Notes under the pieces: model-generated
Seen by the model: only the letters and a program-made list of their open reading frames with translations
Told to the model about the DNA's origin: nothing
Databases searched by the model: none
NCBI RefSeq assembly: GCF_030070105.1
Contig: NZ_JASJOO010000002.1
Location: 930,001 to 994,000, forward strand
Reading direction: 5' to 3'
DNA from: Bermanella sp. WJH001
GTDB taxonomy: Bacteria; Pseudomonadota; Gammaproteobacteria; Pseudomonadales; Oceanobacteraceae
DNA: 64,000 nt
Made by a program: the position numbers and the translations under genes
Part shown: positions 8,082 to 16,418 of the stretch, one piece after another
Numbering within the stretch: position 1 is the stretch's first letter
Layout: the number at the start of each line of letters is the position of its first letter

Positions 8082-10687
8082 ATAACACCTGTTATATCTG
8101 ATATGGCAAAGTCCCAGATTGGATGCAGCCCGTTATTTTCAAACAATGCCAGTCCCAAATTAACCTGATTAGAATTTGTAATTTTCAACCTAGATATAAT
8201 CTCATCAACCCTTTCGGATAAAGCACGATGAGCCTGCTTTTGCAGGCTAACATCGGAAAAATGCGCGATAGTCCCCTGCATATCGCCCAAGACATAATCT
8301 TTGAAAGACAGCAATTGCCAGACATGATCGGCATCAGCTACAACCCTGTAGTGCTTACACCATATGCACGCCATAAAATCGCCGCATCTGTCGATTTCAT
8401 TAGAGCTTAATATCCTGTTTTCCTTTGCATAAACTTGCGCTTCTTTAGAGCCTCTCTCTGCGTTACACCCCCCCACAGGAGTTAGTTGAGTACCATATTC
8501 GTATTCAGTAACAATTTTGATCTCCGTCGATAGCTCCTTACCACTAAAATACTGCTCCATAATTTTAGTGGCATCACTAAGGGTCGCTTTTGAAGATGCT
8601 TCATTGACTCGTTGGTAATTTTTTATAAAGGTTGGGTATGTATGTTTAAAGGCAGCTTTATATCTTCTGAAATCTTTTGAAAGCTGGCGATATACTTCAT
8701 TAGAACCAGTTTTTCTGAGCTTTACGGAGTTATATTTTATCGAGCACCCAAGCCCCATAAGAATCGTAGCTATCCTAGCTACAATAACGTTGTAATCTAT
8801 CGTTTTGAGGTGATCGAGCTCTTCATAAATAAATAGAAGTCTTGAGTTATCATATCCAGAATACTTATTCCTTGTAGAATTTGTTAAAGTATCCCGCACT
8901 GTTAGCAAGTCATGAATAGCGGATCTGGATGACTTAAAGTCAAAGTTAAAATGATCTGTTTGATAGTTTTTGCGGGGCTTTTGAACAAGCATTGTTATAG
9001 GTCGATTGCTTGTTGGCATGTCAACTTGCTGAATATCCGAACACTCGATTTTAGCTATTGAAGATGTATTCCAACACGTCTTTATTTGTATTCTTGCAAA
9101 ATACATGGCCAGCTTATCCTGCAATGGCCAGTCGTTCTTTAAAATGCCTTTTTCTATATGAAACGCTAGCTCCCGTACTTCATCTAACGTATATGTATCA
9201 CTAGTTTTCATTCTCGAAGCATGCAGAGCGTGCCTATTGCTAGTGACCCTATATGCATTAATAAATTTTTGTCCCGTTATTCCACACAGCCATCTTATCG
9301 CAGAAATATAACCTTCAGCTGTTCGTCTTGAGACGGATTTAGTAAGAACATCTGTTTGTATACTAGACAGAATATCAAGCTGAATGCTACCGTCGTTCGC
9401 AGATAGCAAGCTCAAACCAAGACCTTTTATGGCATTCCGATTACAATAGTTTGAAAACACTTTGACTAGTTTTGAAAAACGGGTATGAAGAGTTTCAGCC
9501 CCATAGTTTTTCTGATCAATAAGTTCGGTTTCTTCTTCATGAAGAAAAACAATATCTTCCCTAAGCCTTGAACAAATTTCAGATATGTAAGATATATCAA
9601 TAGTTTTAACTTTCCCTGACCCCTCATTTTCAAAACATAAAATATCTTGAAATAAGATTCGCTGATTAACTTCCACTCCAGAGTAGTGCTCGTATAGATT
9701 TGCGACCGAAGTCGCCTCATACTGCTTGTAGTATTGAAAAATATCTTTCAGTGGGCGATAGTCGTTCGCAGCCAATGCATCCAGCCCGAGCTCCATAAAT
9801 AGCTTTTTAAAATATTTGTCTTTCTTAACAAATTTAAGAATTGTTCTTATGGCGCATGATAACCGCCCTTTAATTCCACCCAAGCTATGTCCATACTCGC
9901 CTGAATAGTAAGTATTTCCAACAAGCTTTTTTATCTGCATCAATGCAATTCTTGATATCAAGTGAAGCTCAGTAACATCCAGGCTTCGCCCGCCAACTTT
10001 CAACTTCTGTCTGAAAAATATATCTGGATATACAATCTCAATAAAGGACCGAAGCTGTGACCGTACAGACACAACTCTATGCTTTTTAATACCTGATTGG
10101 GCTAGACTTTCATCATCGAGGGCGGATTCAAGCATTGTTGCAAGATTTAATTTCTCATCTGACGCAAGGGCTTTGACAATACCTACAACTTGCTGAACAA
10201 CGGCTATTTTAGTTGCTTCGGATAAAACTTCTGAGCCGCTGAATTTAGCTATTGCGTCTTTGACTGAATCACCAAGCTGTTCAGATGTTAGATAGATTTC
10301 CAATAAGCTAACCGAGGTGCAGTGAACTAAAATACTCGTTAGTTTACCTGCATAATTCTCTGGATAAATTAGCTTGTATAGGAAGTCCAATGATCGACTG
10401 AATGCAATAGCCTTCTTACGCTCCAAATTTTTAAATGCACCGATTTCTATACGCAGCCAATATCTTTGATCACTGAGCGCTTCTACTCCATTTTCCTTAA
10501 GATTAGTAAGCGTCTCTACACAGTCCTTAGGCCAGAATCTCATACCTTGTACAAGTCCAGTACGATAACTATTTGCTGTAGTCTTGCTGATTGAAATTGA
10601 ACCACTTTCAATTCCGTGCTGAACTTCAATGAAATTGCGCTCTAGTGCTGGAGATAGGTCGCAAAGCATTTGCCTTTTATTAACCAT
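8078..10687 (-). CDS. large recombinase-like protein of the integrase trio (Tfp-like)
   Basis: The 869-residue protein lies between two tyrosine recombinases. The C-terminal third keeps the outline of a recombinase catalytic domain, but the boxes are weak. The first-arginine segment reads QIKTCWNTSSI, with no G-x-R. A lysine-containing strand is at QKPRKNYQTD. The H-x-x-R box appears as VKLRKTGSNE, and the last box as HTYPTFIKNY. A Cys cluster (CGDFMACIWCKHY) follows. The likely role is structural or regulatory in synapsis of the element ends; Tfp of SEs occupies the same operon position. It overlaps the upstream gene by eight bases and the downstream gene by four. Catalytic competence is doubtful from the sequence. 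Confidence 0.7.
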   Translation of the reverse strand: MVNKRQMLCDLSPALERNFIEVQHGIESGSISISKTTANSYRTGLVQGMRFWPKDCVETLTNLKENGVEALSDQRYWLRIEIGAFKNLERKKAIAFSRSLDFLYKLIYPENYAGKLTSILVHCTSVSLLEIYLTSEQLGDSVKDAIAKFSGSEVLSEATKIAVVQQVVGIVKALASDEKLNLATMLESALDDESLAQSGIKKHRVVSVRSQLRSFIEIVYPDIFFRQKLKVGGRSLDVTELHLISRIALMQIKKLVGNTYYSGEYGHSLGGIKGRLSCAIRTILKFVKKDKYFKKLFMELGLDALAANDYRPLKDIFQYYKQYEATSVANLYEHYSGVEVNQRILFQDILCFENEGSGKVKTIDISYISEICSRLREDIVFLHEEETELIDQKNYGAETLHTRFSKLVKVFSNYCNRNAIKGLGLSLLSANDGSIQLDILSSIQTDVLTKSVSRRTAEGYISAIRWLCGITGQKFINAYRVTSNRHALHASRMKTSDTYTLDEVRELAFHIEKGILKNDWPLQDKLAMYFARIQIKTCWNTSSIAKIECSDIQQVDMPTSNRPITMLVQKPRKNYQTDHFNFDFKSSRSAIHDLLTVRDTLTNSTRNKYSGYDNSRLLFIYEELDHLKTIDYNVIVARIATILMGLGCSIKYNSVKLRKTGSNEVYRQLSKDFRRYKAAFKHTYPTFIKNYQRVNEASSKATLSDATKIMEQYFSGKELSTEIKIVTEYEYGTQLTPVGGCNAERGSKEAQVYAKENRILSSNEIDRCGDFMACIWCKHYRVVADADHVWQLLSFKDYVLGDMQGTIAHFSDVSLQKQAHRALSERVDEIISRLKITNSNQVNLGLALFENNGLHPIWDFAISDITGVI

Positions 10688-12062
10688 CGCTTCCCCTTAG
10701 CAGGTGCTGATAGTCACCCACAAGCCGCGTATCAATACCGTCGAAGATCGTGTCTGACCAACCTTTCATTTCGCTATCAAAGGTAACTGTGCGAGCGAAG
10801 TTTAAATACTTCCGTGTTGTTGAGAAATTTGAATGGCCAAGTAGCGCCATCAACTTAAACTCAATGAATCCAGACTCCAGGCCTTTGTCGAGCATATATT
10901 TTGCAAGATTGGTTGCGTATGTTGAACGTAAATCGTGAAAGCTCCTGTCAAGAATACAACCCGAGAGTGACAACTCGTTACGTGCGAAAATTGCGGTGTT
11001 ACTAACAGATTTTTCTGAAATCCCTAATCCAGAACGGTTAATGAAAAGTGGTTTGTCGCAATCAGTTCCATTCTTCACTTCCCACTTCATAACTCTGCGT
11101 ATTCGTTCATCGCAATTTTTGTAACGCCATAATCGCTGCATTAATGTGCGCGGTATTAGTATCTGGCGTTCTTTATTCCCCTTGCCCGTGATAGTTGCAT
11201 GATATGAGGACATATCACTTGTTGATGGATCTACTACATGAGCTTCCTGAAATTGAGCAATTTCAAATGCCCTCATTCCAGTGAAAAGGGCTAGATCTAC
11301 CCACAGGCGCCTTGCTGGAGAGTTGATGTATCGGGTGCCATATAGAGCGCTAAGCTCTTCACGGGTATATGGTGACAACTGATCACTAGGTAGTGATTTC
11401 TGTCGGTATTTCCTCGGTATCGTTAGGTCGGATGTTTGAACGGTTATTCCAGATAAACGATGAGCCATAGAAAATATTGAGTTAATATCTAAGTGCTCAT
11501 TGCTGGGTTTAATATGTAACTGCTGATATTCAAAAGGCAGCTTTTCTATAGTCCCTCTACGACGAGCCCACTCATAAAATTGCCTAACATGCGTCATATA
11601 CAAATTAGCACTGTCGCGACCTAGAGATTTTGCTTGGATCAAATCGATTAGAAACTTTCTAAACCGATAAACAGGTAGCCAATACTTGGCGCGCTGTGTT
11701 GCTGCCTGAGCAGTAACCTGACGCCAATCAACATTTTTCTCTTCAAGCCAACTCAGAAAAATACACAACGAGTTTGCTATTGATTGCAGCGTCTTGAGAG
11801 AGATCCCGCCCAATGGGTTCGACCTTGCAGCTCGTTTAGGGGCGCGATACAACCCCTTGTAGCGGTGCTCCAGGAATAAATTTATTTCCAGCGCATCAAA
11901 CTGACGGTCGTTCGACCAAATCAGAGGGAAATTATCTACCCAGTGGTCGGCTCGGTATTCAATGACTCTTATCCCATGGTCGTTTACCACACCAGAGAAC
12001 ACTGGTAATGCCCCCACGTTGAATCTCACCTTATGAATGCTTACACTCTTTTTTTGCATCAT
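10680..12062 (-). CDS. tyrosine recombinase, first integrase of the element (IntA-like)
   Basis: This 460-residue site-specific recombinase is the first gene of the four-gene operon. It has an N-terminal SAM-like/core-binding region (about 85-190) and a complete catalytic domain: R in FTGMRAFEI, K in ITGKGNKER, H-x-x-R in FHDLRSTYAT, H in LLGHSNFSTT and Y in RKYLNF. It should cut and rejoin DNA at the terminal repeats. The start ATG at 12062 faces the divergent cargo genes across a 142-bp regulatory gap. Confidence 0.9.
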   Translation of the reverse strand: MMQKKSVSIHKVRFNVGALPVFSGVVNDHGIRVIEYRADHWVDNFPLIWSNDRQFDALEINLFLEHRYKGLYRAPKRAARSNPLGGISLKTLQSIANSLCIFLSWLEEKNVDWRQVTAQAATQRAKYWLPVYRFRKFLIDLIQAKSLGRDSANLYMTHVRQFYEWARRRGTIEKLPFEYQQLHIKPSNEHLDINSIFSMAHRLSGITVQTSDLTIPRKYRQKSLPSDQLSPYTREELSALYGTRYINSPARRLWVDLALFTGMRAFEIAQFQEAHVVDPSTSDMSSYHATITGKGNKERQILIPRTLMQRLWRYKNCDERIRRVMKWEVKNGTDCDKPLFINRSGLGISEKSVSNTAIFARNELSLSGCILDRSFHDLRSTYATNLAKYMLDKGLESGFIEFKLMALLGHSNFSTTRKYLNFARTVTFDSEMKGWSDTIFDGIDTRLVGDYQHLLRGSDG

Positions 12063-12204
12063 TACTTATGACGTATACCGACAACCTAACAAAAAGCCCT
12101 TGAGCACTTTTATTTGCATCAAAGGCGATGAAACAACTTTAGCTTGACATTCAACCAGGATCAACAGATTATTTCTGCATCATTGACTATGAATAGGTGA
12201 AAGC
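12063..12204. promoter_or_regulatory. divergent promoter region between the recombinase operon and the RM cargo
   Basis: Plus strand: TTGACA at 12144-12149, a 17-bp spacer, then GATTAT at 12167-12172 form a good sigma-70 promoter for the cargo genes starting at 12205. A direct repeat, TGCATCATT, occurs at 12055-12063 and 12177-12185, flanking the gap and continuing with similar bases (ACTTATGA and GACTATGA). It could be a regulator site acting on both directions. Confidence 0.5.
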
Positions 12205-12798
12205 GTGAAGCTTAAACAGATCGCAACCATCAATGCAGGCTATCCATTTCGGGGGAAAATCCCTGAAGTGCCAGGCTCTGCTGTGGTCGCGGTTCAGATG
12301 AAGGATGTCTCGCTAACCGAAGGGATTCGCTGGTCAGACTGTTTGGAAACAGAACTAACCGGCAAGCGTGAACCCGACTACCTCACAATAGGTGATATTT
12401 TAGTGGCCGCCCGAGGCAGCCATAACTACGCCATACAGGTGGATCAGTTATTGGCTTCTACAGGCAAGCAGGCCGTTGCTGCACCTCATTTTTTTGTGGT
12501 CAGCCTGAAGAAGAAAGACATTCTGCCTGAGTTTATAGTGTGGTTACTGAATCAGGTACCGGCTCAGCGCTATTTTGAGCAGAATGCCGAAGGCACTTTA
12601 ACAAAAAGCATTCGTCGTAGTGTGCTCGAAGATATTCCTGTCGTTGTTCCACCGCTGACAAAGCAGCGAGCAATTATTTCGATGGCAGCCACGCTGCGTG
12701 ACGAACATAAACTGATACAAAAATTAGTGAGCAATGGCGAACGAATGATGAGTGCTATCGCTAAAGACCTATTCGAAAACAAGGAGGTAAGCCCATGA
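12205..12798 (+). CDS. half-size HsdS-like protein with one recognition domain
   Basis: The 197-residue protein resembles one half of a type I specificity subunit. A target recognition domain spans roughly residues 1-130 (DILVAARGSHNYAI is characteristic). It is followed by the usual V-V-P-P-L-x-x-Q-R-A-I turn (about 149-159) and a helical segment. It starts with GTG at 12205, preceded by AGGTGAAAGC, and its stop overlaps the dinD start (ATGA). Half-HsdS proteins can dimerise and give palindromic-type bipartite recognition with HsdM. Here a full-length HsdS is encoded three genes on, so this could give the same methylase a second specificity, or act in another way. Confidence 0.75.
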   Translation: MKLKQIATINAGYPFRGKIPEVPGSAVVAVQMKDVSLTEGIRWSDCLETELTGKREPDYLTIGDILVAARGSHNYAIQVDQLLASTGKQAVAAPHFFVVSLKKKDILPEFIVWLLNQVPAQRYFEQNAEGTLTKSIRRSVLEDIPVVVPPLTKQRAIISMAATLRDEHKLIQKLVSNGERMMSAIAKDLFENKEVSP

Positions 12799-13637
12799 GT
12801 GACCAGCATCAATTATTCGAACAACTCAAGCAAATTGACGAAAATGGAATGGAATTTTGGTCAGCAAGATCGATTTCTAAGCTTTTAGGCTATTCCGAGT
12901 ATCGACACTTTCAACCAGTAATCACAAAAGCAAAAGAAGCCTGTATAAATAGTGAGCACGCCATAGAAGACCATTTCGAGGACGTACTCGCAATGGTCAC
13001 AATTGGCTCAGGAGCACAGCGAGAAGTGCCAGATATCAAACTGTCTCGCTATGCCTGCTATCTGGTTGTTCAGAATGGTGATCCAACAAAACCTGTGATC
13101 GCCGCAGGGCAAACCTACTTTGCCGTGCAGACTCGGCGACAAGAGTTGGCCGATGATCAGGCTTTCCAGCAACTTAAAGAAGATCAGAAGCGCCTTTTTC
13201 TGCGCAATGAGCTTAAAGAACATAACAAGCAGCTCGTTGAAGCTGCGCAGCAGGCTGGGGTTGAGACGAATCTCGATTTCGCTATCTTCCAAAATCACGG
13301 CTACAAAGGCTTATATGGTGGATTAGATCAAAAAGCCATCCATGCTCGAAAAGGACTCAAGAAAAGCCAAAAAATCCTCGACCACATGGGCTCGACCGAG
13401 CTGGCAGCTAATCTATTCCGTGCCACCCAGGCAGAAGAAAAGCTCCGCCGCGATAACGTTCAGAGCAAACAGCAGGCAAACCAAACCCACTATGAAGTTG
13501 GCCAGAAGGTTCGCCAAACCATTGCTGAGCTTGGCGGTACTATGCCGGAAAACCTACCCCCACCAGAGAAAAGCATCAAACAACTTGAGTCGGCAGCAAA
13601 GAAGTTGAGCGACAATAACGACCAGGACAAGAATTAA
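12795..13637 (+). CDS. dinD: DinD-like DNA damage-inducible protein
   Basis: The 280-residue protein matches the DinD family in length and make-up. A BRO/KilA-N-like N-terminal part (MEFWSARSISKLLGYSEYRHF, about 19-39) is followed by the FAVQTRRQEL region (about 109-118), the HGYKGLYGG segment and a helical C-terminus. In E. coli DinD binds RecA filaments and limits strand exchange, and family members are common inside type I RM loci. A strong AAGGAGG Shine-Dalgarno lies just before the ATG. The gene is translationally coupled to the genes on both sides (ATGA at its start, TAATG with hsdM). No LexA box was evident upstream, so its expression may follow the RM promoter. Confidence 0.85.
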   Translation: MSDQHQLFEQLKQIDENGMEFWSARSISKLLGYSEYRHFQPVITKAKEACINSEHAIEDHFEDVLAMVTIGSGAQREVPDIKLSRYACYLVVQNGDPTKPVIAAGQTYFAVQTRRQELADDQAFQQLKEDQKRLFLRNELKEHNKQLVEAAQQAGVETNLDFAIFQNHGYKGLYGGLDQKAIHARKGLKKSQKILDHMGSTELAANLFRATQAEEKLRRDNVQSKQQANQTHYEVGQKVRQTIAELGGTMPENLPPPEKSIKQLESAAKKLSDNNDQDKN

Positions 13638-15175
13638 TGAACGACAAAATCAATCAAGATAGCATCAACAAAGCGCTGTGGAATGCCTGCGATACCTTCC
13701 GTGGTACCATCAGTGCCGATACTTATAAAGACTTCATCCTGACTATGCTGTTCCTCAAGTACATCTCCGATGTATGGCAGGATCACTACGATGGCTATAA
13801 AGCCGAATACGGCGACGAGCCAGAACTCATCGAAGAGATGATGAAAAACGAGCGCTTTGTCTTGCCTAAGGCGGCCAGCTTCTACGCCCTGTACGAGGGC
13901 CGTCATGAACCCGGCAACGGTGAGCGCATCGACCAGGCGCTGCACGCCATTGAAGAAGCCAACGGCACCAAACTCAAAGACGCAGGCAAAAGCGTGTTCC
14001 AGGACATCAGCTTTAACACCGACAAACTGGGTGAAGAAAAGCAAAAAAACACCATTCTGCGTCACCTGCTGGAAGACTTCGCCAAACCCGAGCTGAACCT
14101 AAAACCAAGCCGTGTCGGCACGCTGGATGTGATCGGTAACGCCTACGAATACCTAATCAAAAACTTTGCGGCGAGCGGTGGCCAGAAAGCCGGTGAATTT
14201 TATACCCCGCCAGAAGTCAGTGACCTGATCGCCGAGTTGTTAGACCCTCAACCGGGTGACAGCATCTGTGATCCAGCTTGTGGTTCTGCATCCTTATTAA
14301 TGAAGTGTGGTAGCAAAGTTCGCAAAAACCACGACAGTAAAAACTACGCCCTTTACGGACAAGAGGCCATTGGTTCCACCTGGTCGCTGGCTAAAATGAA
14401 CATGTTTCTGCACGGTGAAGATAACCACAAAATCGAATGGGGCGATACCATCCGTAACCCCAAGCTGCTGGATAAAAATGGCGACTTAATGCTGTTTGAT
14501 ATTGTGACCGCCAACCCTCCGTTCAGTCTGGATAAATGGGGCCACGATGAAGCCGACAACGACAAGTTCAGCCGCTTCCGTCGTGGGGTACCGCCGAAAA
14601 CTAAGGGCGACTACGCCTTTATCCTGCACATGATCGAAACACTAAAGCCTGCCTCTCAAGGTAAATCTGGGGGGCGCATGGGCGTGGTCGTACCGCACGG
14701 TGTGCTATTCCGGGGCTCCAGCGAAGGCAAAATCCGTAAACAGCTCATCGACGAGAACCTGCTTGATGCGGTGATTGGTCTGCCAGAGAAGTTGTTTTAC
14801 GGCACGGGTATTCCGGCAGCGATTCTGATTTTCAAAAAAGAAAAATCAAACAGTAATGTGCTGTTTATCGACGCCAGCCGCGACTTCAAAGCCGGTAAAA
14901 ACCAGAACCTGCTGACAGAAGAGAATATCGCCAAAATCGTTGCCACCTACAAAGCGGGTGAAAGCGTGGATAAATACGCCTACGTTGCCAGTCTCGAAGA
15001 GATCAAAGAGAACGACTACAACCTGAACATCCCGCGTTATGTCGATACCTTTGAAGAAGAGGAAGAAATCGACTTGATGGCGGTACGTGCAGAGCGTGAA
15101 CAGCTAAAAGCTCAACTGAGCGAGCTGGAAACCGAGATGGCTAAGTATCTGGAGGATCTTGGTTATGGCGCGTAA
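13637..15175 (+). CDS. hsdM: type I restriction-modification methylase subunit (element-borne)
   Basis: This is a 512-residue N6-adenine DNA methyltransferase subunit. An N-terminal helical HsdM domain (about 1-160) is followed by GEFYTPPEVSDL, motif I DPACGSASLL (about residues 214-223) and the catalytic N-P-P-F in VTANPPFSLD. A C-terminal coiled coil contacts HsdS. With HsdS it should methylate the target and form the core to which HsdR binds. The length and all key motifs are intact, unlike the resident hsdM it has disrupted. It is coupled to dinD upstream and overlaps hsdS downstream. Confidence 0.95.
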   Translation: MNDKINQDSINKALWNACDTFRGTISADTYKDFILTMLFLKYISDVWQDHYDGYKAEYGDEPELIEEMMKNERFVLPKAASFYALYEGRHEPGNGERIDQALHAIEEANGTKLKDAGKSVFQDISFNTDKLGEEKQKNTILRHLLEDFAKPELNLKPSRVGTLDVIGNAYEYLIKNFAASGGQKAGEFYTPPEVSDLIAELLDPQPGDSICDPACGSASLLMKCGSKVRKNHDSKNYALYGQEAIGSTWSLAKMNMFLHGEDNHKIEWGDTIRNPKLLDKNGDLMLFDIVTANPPFSLDKWGHDEADNDKFSRFRRGVPPKTKGDYAFILHMIETLKPASQGKSGGRMGVVVPHGVLFRGSSEGKIRKQLIDENLLDAVIGLPEKLFYGTGIPAAILIFKKEKSNSNVLFIDASRDFKAGKNQNLLTEENIAKIVATYKAGESVDKYAYVASLEEIKENDYNLNIPRYVDTFEEEEEIDLMAVRAEREQLKAQLSELETEMAKYLEDLGYGA

Positions 15176-16418
15176 TTTAGCTAAGGAAAGTATCCCTACT
15201 GGATGGAATTACGACCTGCTGGACAAGTTTGCAACCCGTTGCAGCGGCCATACGCCGAGTAAATCTTTTCCCGAATACTGGAATGGAGGGATTAAATGGA
15301 TATCTCTTGCAGATAGCTTTCGCTTAGATCAAGGGTATGTATACGAAACTGACAAGGAAATATCTGAAGCAGGTATAGCGAATAGCTCCGCTGAATTACA
15401 CCCAGCAGAAACTGTGGTTTTATCGCGTGACGCTGGCATTGGAAAAAGTGGAGTTATGGCTGAACCTATGGCGGTTAGCCAGCACTTTATTGCTTGGAAA
15501 TGCGATAACGCGGAAAAACTAAACAGTTGGTTTCTGTATAACTGGCTTCAGCTGAATAAGGCTGAGTTTGAACGCCAGGCTGTTGGTTCAACTATTAAAA
15601 CAATTGGATTGCCGTATTTTAAAAAGCTAAAAATCGCGGTTCCACCATACAGCGAACAAAAGAAAATCGCCCAAATCCTCTCTACCTGGGATACGGCAAT
15701 CACCACCACCATGCAGCTGCTCGCCAATAGCCAGCAGCAGAAAAAATCCCTGATGCAACAACTGCTCACCGGAAAAAAACGCTTGCTTGATGAGAATGGA
15801 GTTAGATTTAGTGGGGATTGGAAACTTCATTTACTGGGTGAAGTTGTTGAAATTACAACCAGCACATCAAAAAGTGCTTTTGTTTCAGAGTCTGGACATA
15901 ACTTCATCATTGATATGGGGTCTGTTTCACGAGAGGGAAAATTGATCCCTTCAAAACGGACAACTTTAGAATCAGATTTTCTGGAAATTGGGCAGTTAGT
16001 TATGCCAAAAGATGATATTGGTGGTGGCAATATCATTGGCCGTGTAGGGCTGATATTAGAAGCTCACAAGTATGTATTGGCAGACCATGTATATGCTCTG
16101 AAGGTTCTAAAACATGACAGTGTTTTCATTAGTTATCTTATTAATAGCAATAAGGTAAACAAAAGTTTACGGCGCAGAGCGAACGGAACAGCTCAGCTTG
16201 GCCTTGGAAAGAAGGATGTTGAGAAACAAGTTTTACATATGCCTGCATCAGTAGCAGAACAGCAAAAAATCGCCGCCGTCCTGTGCACCGCCGATCAGGA
16301 AATTTCCGCCCTACAACAAAAGCTCGATGCTTTAAAGCAAGAGAAAAAAGCGCTGATGCAGCAGCTGTTGACGGGTAAACGCCGAGTAACTATCGAGAAG
16401 AAGGAACTTTTAAACTAA
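15165..16418 (+). CDS. hsdS: type I restriction-modification specificity subunit (element-borne)
   Basis: ATG at 15165 is chosen because GGAGG lies nine bases upstream; a TTG two codons earlier is possible. The ~417-residue protein has two recognition domains. Each ends in a V-P-P-x-x-E-Q-K-K-I or V-A-E-Q-Q-K-I turn, and each is followed by a helix containing KKSLMQQLLTGKKRLL or KKALMQQLLTGKRRV. It therefore recognises a bipartite target. The gene overlaps the hsdM stop by 11 bases, and its own stop overlaps the next start (TAATG). Confidence 0.93.
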   Translation: MARNLAKESIPTGWNYDLLDKFATRCSGHTPSKSFPEYWNGGIKWISLADSFRLDQGYVYETDKEISEAGIANSSAELHPAETVVLSRDAGIGKSGVMAEPMAVSQHFIAWKCDNAEKLNSWFLYNWLQLNKAEFERQAVGSTIKTIGLPYFKKLKIAVPPYSEQKKIAQILSTWDTAITTTMQLLANSQQQKKSLMQQLLTGKKRLLDENGVRFSGDWKLHLLGEVVEITTSTSKSAFVSESGHNFIIDMGSVSREGKLIPSKRTTLESDFLEIGQLVMPKDDIGGGNIIGRVGLILEAHKYVLADHVYALKVLKHDSVFISYLINSNKVNKSLRRRANGTAQLGLGKKDVEKQVLHMPASVAEQQKIAAVLCTADQEISALQQKLDALKQEKKALMQQLLTGKRRVTIEKKELLN

